A DNA stretch of 64,000 bases, taken from NCBI RefSeq assembly GCF_038069655.2, contig NZ_CP150951.2, positions 1,452,001 through 1,516,000 on the forward strand, written 5' to 3'. This document shows, piece by piece, positions 62,145 to 64,000 of this stretch. The DNA comes from Yoonia sp. BS5-3. Its GTDB lineage: Bacteria > Pseudomonadota > Alphaproteobacteria > Rhodobacterales > Rhodobacteraceae. The notes below the pieces were generated by a model, which had not been told where the DNA came from, did no database searches, and worked only from the letters and a program-made list of their open reading frames with translations. Each line of letters starts with the position of its first letter. Position 1 is the first letter of the stretch. The position numbers and the translations under genes are program-made.

Positions 62145-62626
62145 CGTACAATGTCGATGATTAGAACATCGGTCACGATGTCCCCAGAAACGTCACGCGC
62201 AACGCGCATGAGGTCGTTTCGCAGTGCGCGCATATTTGTTCCGGCAGTGAAATTACCAGAGAAACCCCCGATATTTGCATGATCAAACATAACTTGCAGA
62301 AAACCATCACGCAGTTTTGGTTCAACGGCAAAGATGGCTGGCTGATTGCCTTCGGTTACCTCAATGCTAAGCGACAAGACAACCAATGCGGAAACACGCC
62401 CTTGCTCGACGACGGGAACGATGAACTGATTACTTAGTTTTGCATATTCGCGCGCTTCAGAAATCGGTTCTGGTGCAACCGCAGCCGTCATCGTCGCGGG
62501 GTCCCCGCAGGGATGCCCCTCGGCCAATTCATCGGGCAGCGGTTCAGGTTTCAGAACCAATCCAGCCCCAACGCCGGATCCTACGCCAACAAGCAACAGT
62601 AGAATTGGCAGCAACAATTTTTTCAC
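62132..62626 (-). CDS. Second FliL-like protein
   Basis: A 164-residue protein with an N-terminal membrane helix or signal anchor (KKLLLPILLLLVGVGSGVGAGLVL) and a FliL-like periplasmic domain (SNQFIVPVVEQGRVSALVVLSLSIEV in parts, VEPKLRDGFLQVMFDHANIG). It is longer before the core than the FliL at 52952. It sits upstream of flgH on the same strand with a 21-bp gap, so it is in the flgG-flgA-flgH unit. A stator or basal-body partner role is likely. Confidence 0.82.
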   Translation of the reverse strand: MKKLLLPILLLLVGVGSGVGAGLVLKPEPLPDELAEGHPCGDPATMTAAVAPEPISEAREYAKLSNQFIVPVVEQGRVSALVVLSLSIEVTEGNQPAIFAVEPKLRDGFLQVMFDHANIGGFSGNFTAGTNMRALRNDLMRVARDVSGDIVTDVLIIDIVRQDS

Positions 62627-62647
62627 GGAACTGACCTCTCGGTTGGC

Positions 62648-63370
62648 TTAAAAGGGAAGAACTGATTCAAGAACTTGCTGCCCATAGCGAGGCTGCTGCA
62701 TGTCTGTGATTTGCCCGCGTCCTCCGTAAGAAATCCGGGCTGAAGCGATTTTGTCATAGGTAATTTCATTCTGCCGCGTGATATCTTCGGGCCTGACAAA
62801 GCCGGTAACGATAAGCTCGCGTAATTCGTAGTTAACCCGGACCTCTTGTTGGCCGAGTATCTCAAGTACGCCGTTTGGCAGGACATCCGTAATGGTCACA
62901 GCTACGCGCAAGGTTAGCTGTTCGTTCCGGCTGACCGACCCGTCGCCCGATGCAGAACTTTGCGAGCTAAGATCGACTAACTGGCTGGATGATGCGCCGT
63001 CCGGAAGGCGTTCATCTATCCGTTGCGGAATGCCAATAAGTTGCGATATGTCCGCACCCTGCGATGCCGATCGCGATCTGTCCGAAGAGTTCGAAATCTG
63101 GGCGCTGTCGTCAATTTCGATCACGACCGTCATAATGTCACCGCGTTGCATCGCGCGGCGGTCTCCCAGCAAGGATCCGCGTTCACCTGTCCAGAGCGAT
63201 GCGCGCGGCGAAGGGCCAAGCGCGGATGTTCTCGCCGGATCAGGGAAGCTGGGATTGAACATGGCTTCGCGTTCAGCAGCCCGTTCGGGCGGCGAAAATT
63301 CCGGCGGCTTGCCAACTGGCGTGGTTGTACAGCCAGCCGCAAGCAGGGCGAAAATGATGACGTTACGCAT
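62648..63370 (-). CDS. flgH: Flagellar L-ring lipoprotein FlgH
   Basis: Outer-membrane ring subunit of 240 residues. The lipobox LLAAGC places the lipidated cysteine at residue 14. The family block SLLGDRRAMQRGDIMTVVIEIDDSAQISN (in parts) and the end VRPEDITRQNEITYDKIASARISYGGRG, read in parts, are diagnostic. It lies 5 bp downstream of flgA in the same unit. Confidence 0.95.
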   Translation of the reverse strand: MRNVIIFALLAAGCTTTPVGKPPEFSPPERAAEREAMFNPSFPDPARTSALGPSPRASLWTGERGSLLGDRRAMQRGDIMTVVIEIDDSAQISNSSDRSRSASQGADISQLIGIPQRIDERLPDGASSSQLVDLSSQSSASGDGSVSRNEQLTLRVAVTITDVLPNGVLEILGQQEVRVNYELRELIVTGFVRPEDITRQNEITYDKIASARISYGGRGQITDMQQPRYGQQVLESVLPF

Positions 63371-63375
63371 TCTTG

Positions 63376-63792
63376 TTACCTCGCAACGTAAGCTGCGCCA
63401 TCGGCGCCGATTTGGGCCGTGACAGTACTGCGCGAGCTGATATTCATGACGCGAATGCGATCACCGGGCCCGGCTCGACCCAGTGCACGACCCTCAGTCG
63501 TGATCAGCAAACCGTTTTGTTGATAGAGCAATGGAATGATCTGGTTACGCTCGACAATGGCGGGAAGTCCGATGTCGCCAGGCCGAATGGGTCGCCCTGC
63601 AAAAAGCGCGACCCGGGCTTCCATGCCGACCACATCATTGAGTTCAGTGACCCCGCCCGGGATATCACGGTTATTGAGCAACACATCACTGGGCATGATG
63701 GTCGTCTGCGCCGGGATTGTGCGGGCGGCCACAACCGTATCTGCCCAAAGGGGCCCCGCCAATACCGACAATAAAAGACCAATACGTATCAT
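63376..63792 (-). CDS. flgA: P-ring assembly chaperone FlgA
   Basis: Periplasmic chaperone for the P-ring, 138 residues. A signal peptide ends near LAGPLWADT. The SAF-like and C-terminal motifs are AARTIPAQTTIMPSDVLL, AGRPIRPGDI and GALGRAGPGDRIRVMN-type (here RALGRAGPGDRIRVMNISS). It is shorter than enterobacterial FlgA, as common in Rhodobacterales. ATG overlaps the flgG stop by ATGA. Confidence 0.92.
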   Translation of the reverse strand: MIRIGLLLSVLAGPLWADTVVAARTIPAQTTIMPSDVLLNNRDIPGGVTELNDVVGMEARVALFAGRPIRPGDIGLPAIVERNQIIPLLYQQNGLLITTEGRALGRAGPGDRIRVMNISSRSTVTAQIGADGAAYVAR

Positions 63793-64000
63793 CTTAGCTG
63801 CACCATCGCGCTGAGCATTTGATCGGCAGCCGTGATGACTTTTGAGTTCAGCTCGTAACCACGTTGGGCTTCGATCAGATCGGTAACCTCACGCACAGGA
63901 TCGACTGAGCTGTCCTCAAGATATCCTTGGCGCAATACGCCTAGCCCGTCTTCCCCAGGCGTTCCAACAGCAGATGGCCCGGATGCCGGTGTCTCAAGAA
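63789..64000 (-). CDS. flgG: Flagellar distal rod protein FlgG, C-terminal 70 residues
   Basis: The frame runs off the window edge. The visible end reads QGYLEDSSVDPVREVTDLIEAQRGYELNSKVI (in parts) then TAADQMLSAMVQLR, the strongly conserved C-terminus of FlgG that packs into the rod. The stop TGA overlaps the flgA ATG (ATGA), so both are in one unit reading flgG-flgA-flgH-fliL-like. Confidence 0.94.
   Translation of the reverse strand, partial: LETPASGPSAVGTPGEDGLGVLRQGYLEDSSVDPVREVTDLIEAQRGYELNSKVITAADQMLSAMVQLR

Noticed and set aside
1..64000. CRISPR arrays, tRNA and rRNA genes
   Set aside because: No regularly spaced long direct repeats, no T-loop consensus in a cloverleaf context and no rRNA segments were seen on either strand.

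Overview
The window (about 60% GC) looks like chromosome of an alphaproteobacterium of the Rhodobacterales/Roseobacter type. Evidence: a dnaA-dnaN-recF-gyrB group next to rpsT; a mutM/ubiE/ubiB neighbourhood; TRAP transporter genes; and a flagellar cluster containing the alphaproteobacterial regulators FlaF and FlbT, a DUF1217 protein, a MotE-like protein and a CtrA-like site between fliF and fliL. Genus is not claimed. No rRNA, tRNA, CRISPR array or recognisable transposase was seen.

1-18.5 kb. A partial uronate isomerase gene (uxaC) is followed by two divergent operons that look like one catabolic island. Leftward: N-formylglutamate amidohydrolase family protein, TRAP small and large permeases, TRAP binding protein, glutamine-synthetase-like ligase, aldehyde dehydrogenase and iron alcohol dehydrogenase. 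Rightward: an RpiR-type regulator and a polyamine-type ABC importer. The enzyme set would fit uptake of an amine or amino alcohol, gamma-glutamylation, oxidation to the acid and release of glutamate. That pathway is an inference. Housekeeping genes follow: metallophosphoesterase, quinone oxidoreductase, YegD-like Hsp70, trhO and a Nudix hydrolase.

18.5-38.5 kb. Two small proteins with strong ribosome-binding sites, a methyltransferase, an AbrB-family membrane protein, oligopeptidase B and an RDD protein lead to gyrB. Between gyrB and recF sits a module of a TetR regulator with three palindromic operators, a divergent flavodoxin-like oxidoreductase, a LysE exporter and a VOC protein. recF, dnaN and dnaA run leftward. 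The 593-bp dnaA-rpsT gap holds a near-consensus DnaA box, four clustered GANTC sites, a hairpin and two mutually antisense short ORFs. rpsT, enoyl-CoA hydratase, mutM, ubiE and ubiB (TTG start) follow.

38.5-64 kb. A flagellar locus: flgD and fliK (-); a rod-binding FlgJ-like gene, an FlgN-like gene, flagellin, flaF, flbT and a DUF1217 gene (+); fliP-fliN-fliH-fliF (-); fliL, a membrane coiled-coil gene, motE, motA, a 739-residue periplasmic gene, flhA, fliR, flhB and a FliJ-like gene (+); a second fliL-like gene, flgH, flgA and partial flgG (-). The locus is interrupted at 44.7-49.7 kb by a non-flagellar block: an orphan TRAP binding protein, a secreted triple-repeat cysteine protein, a LysM/solute-binding fusion and an AraC regulator. 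This block and the 739-residue protein are the least explained parts of the window.
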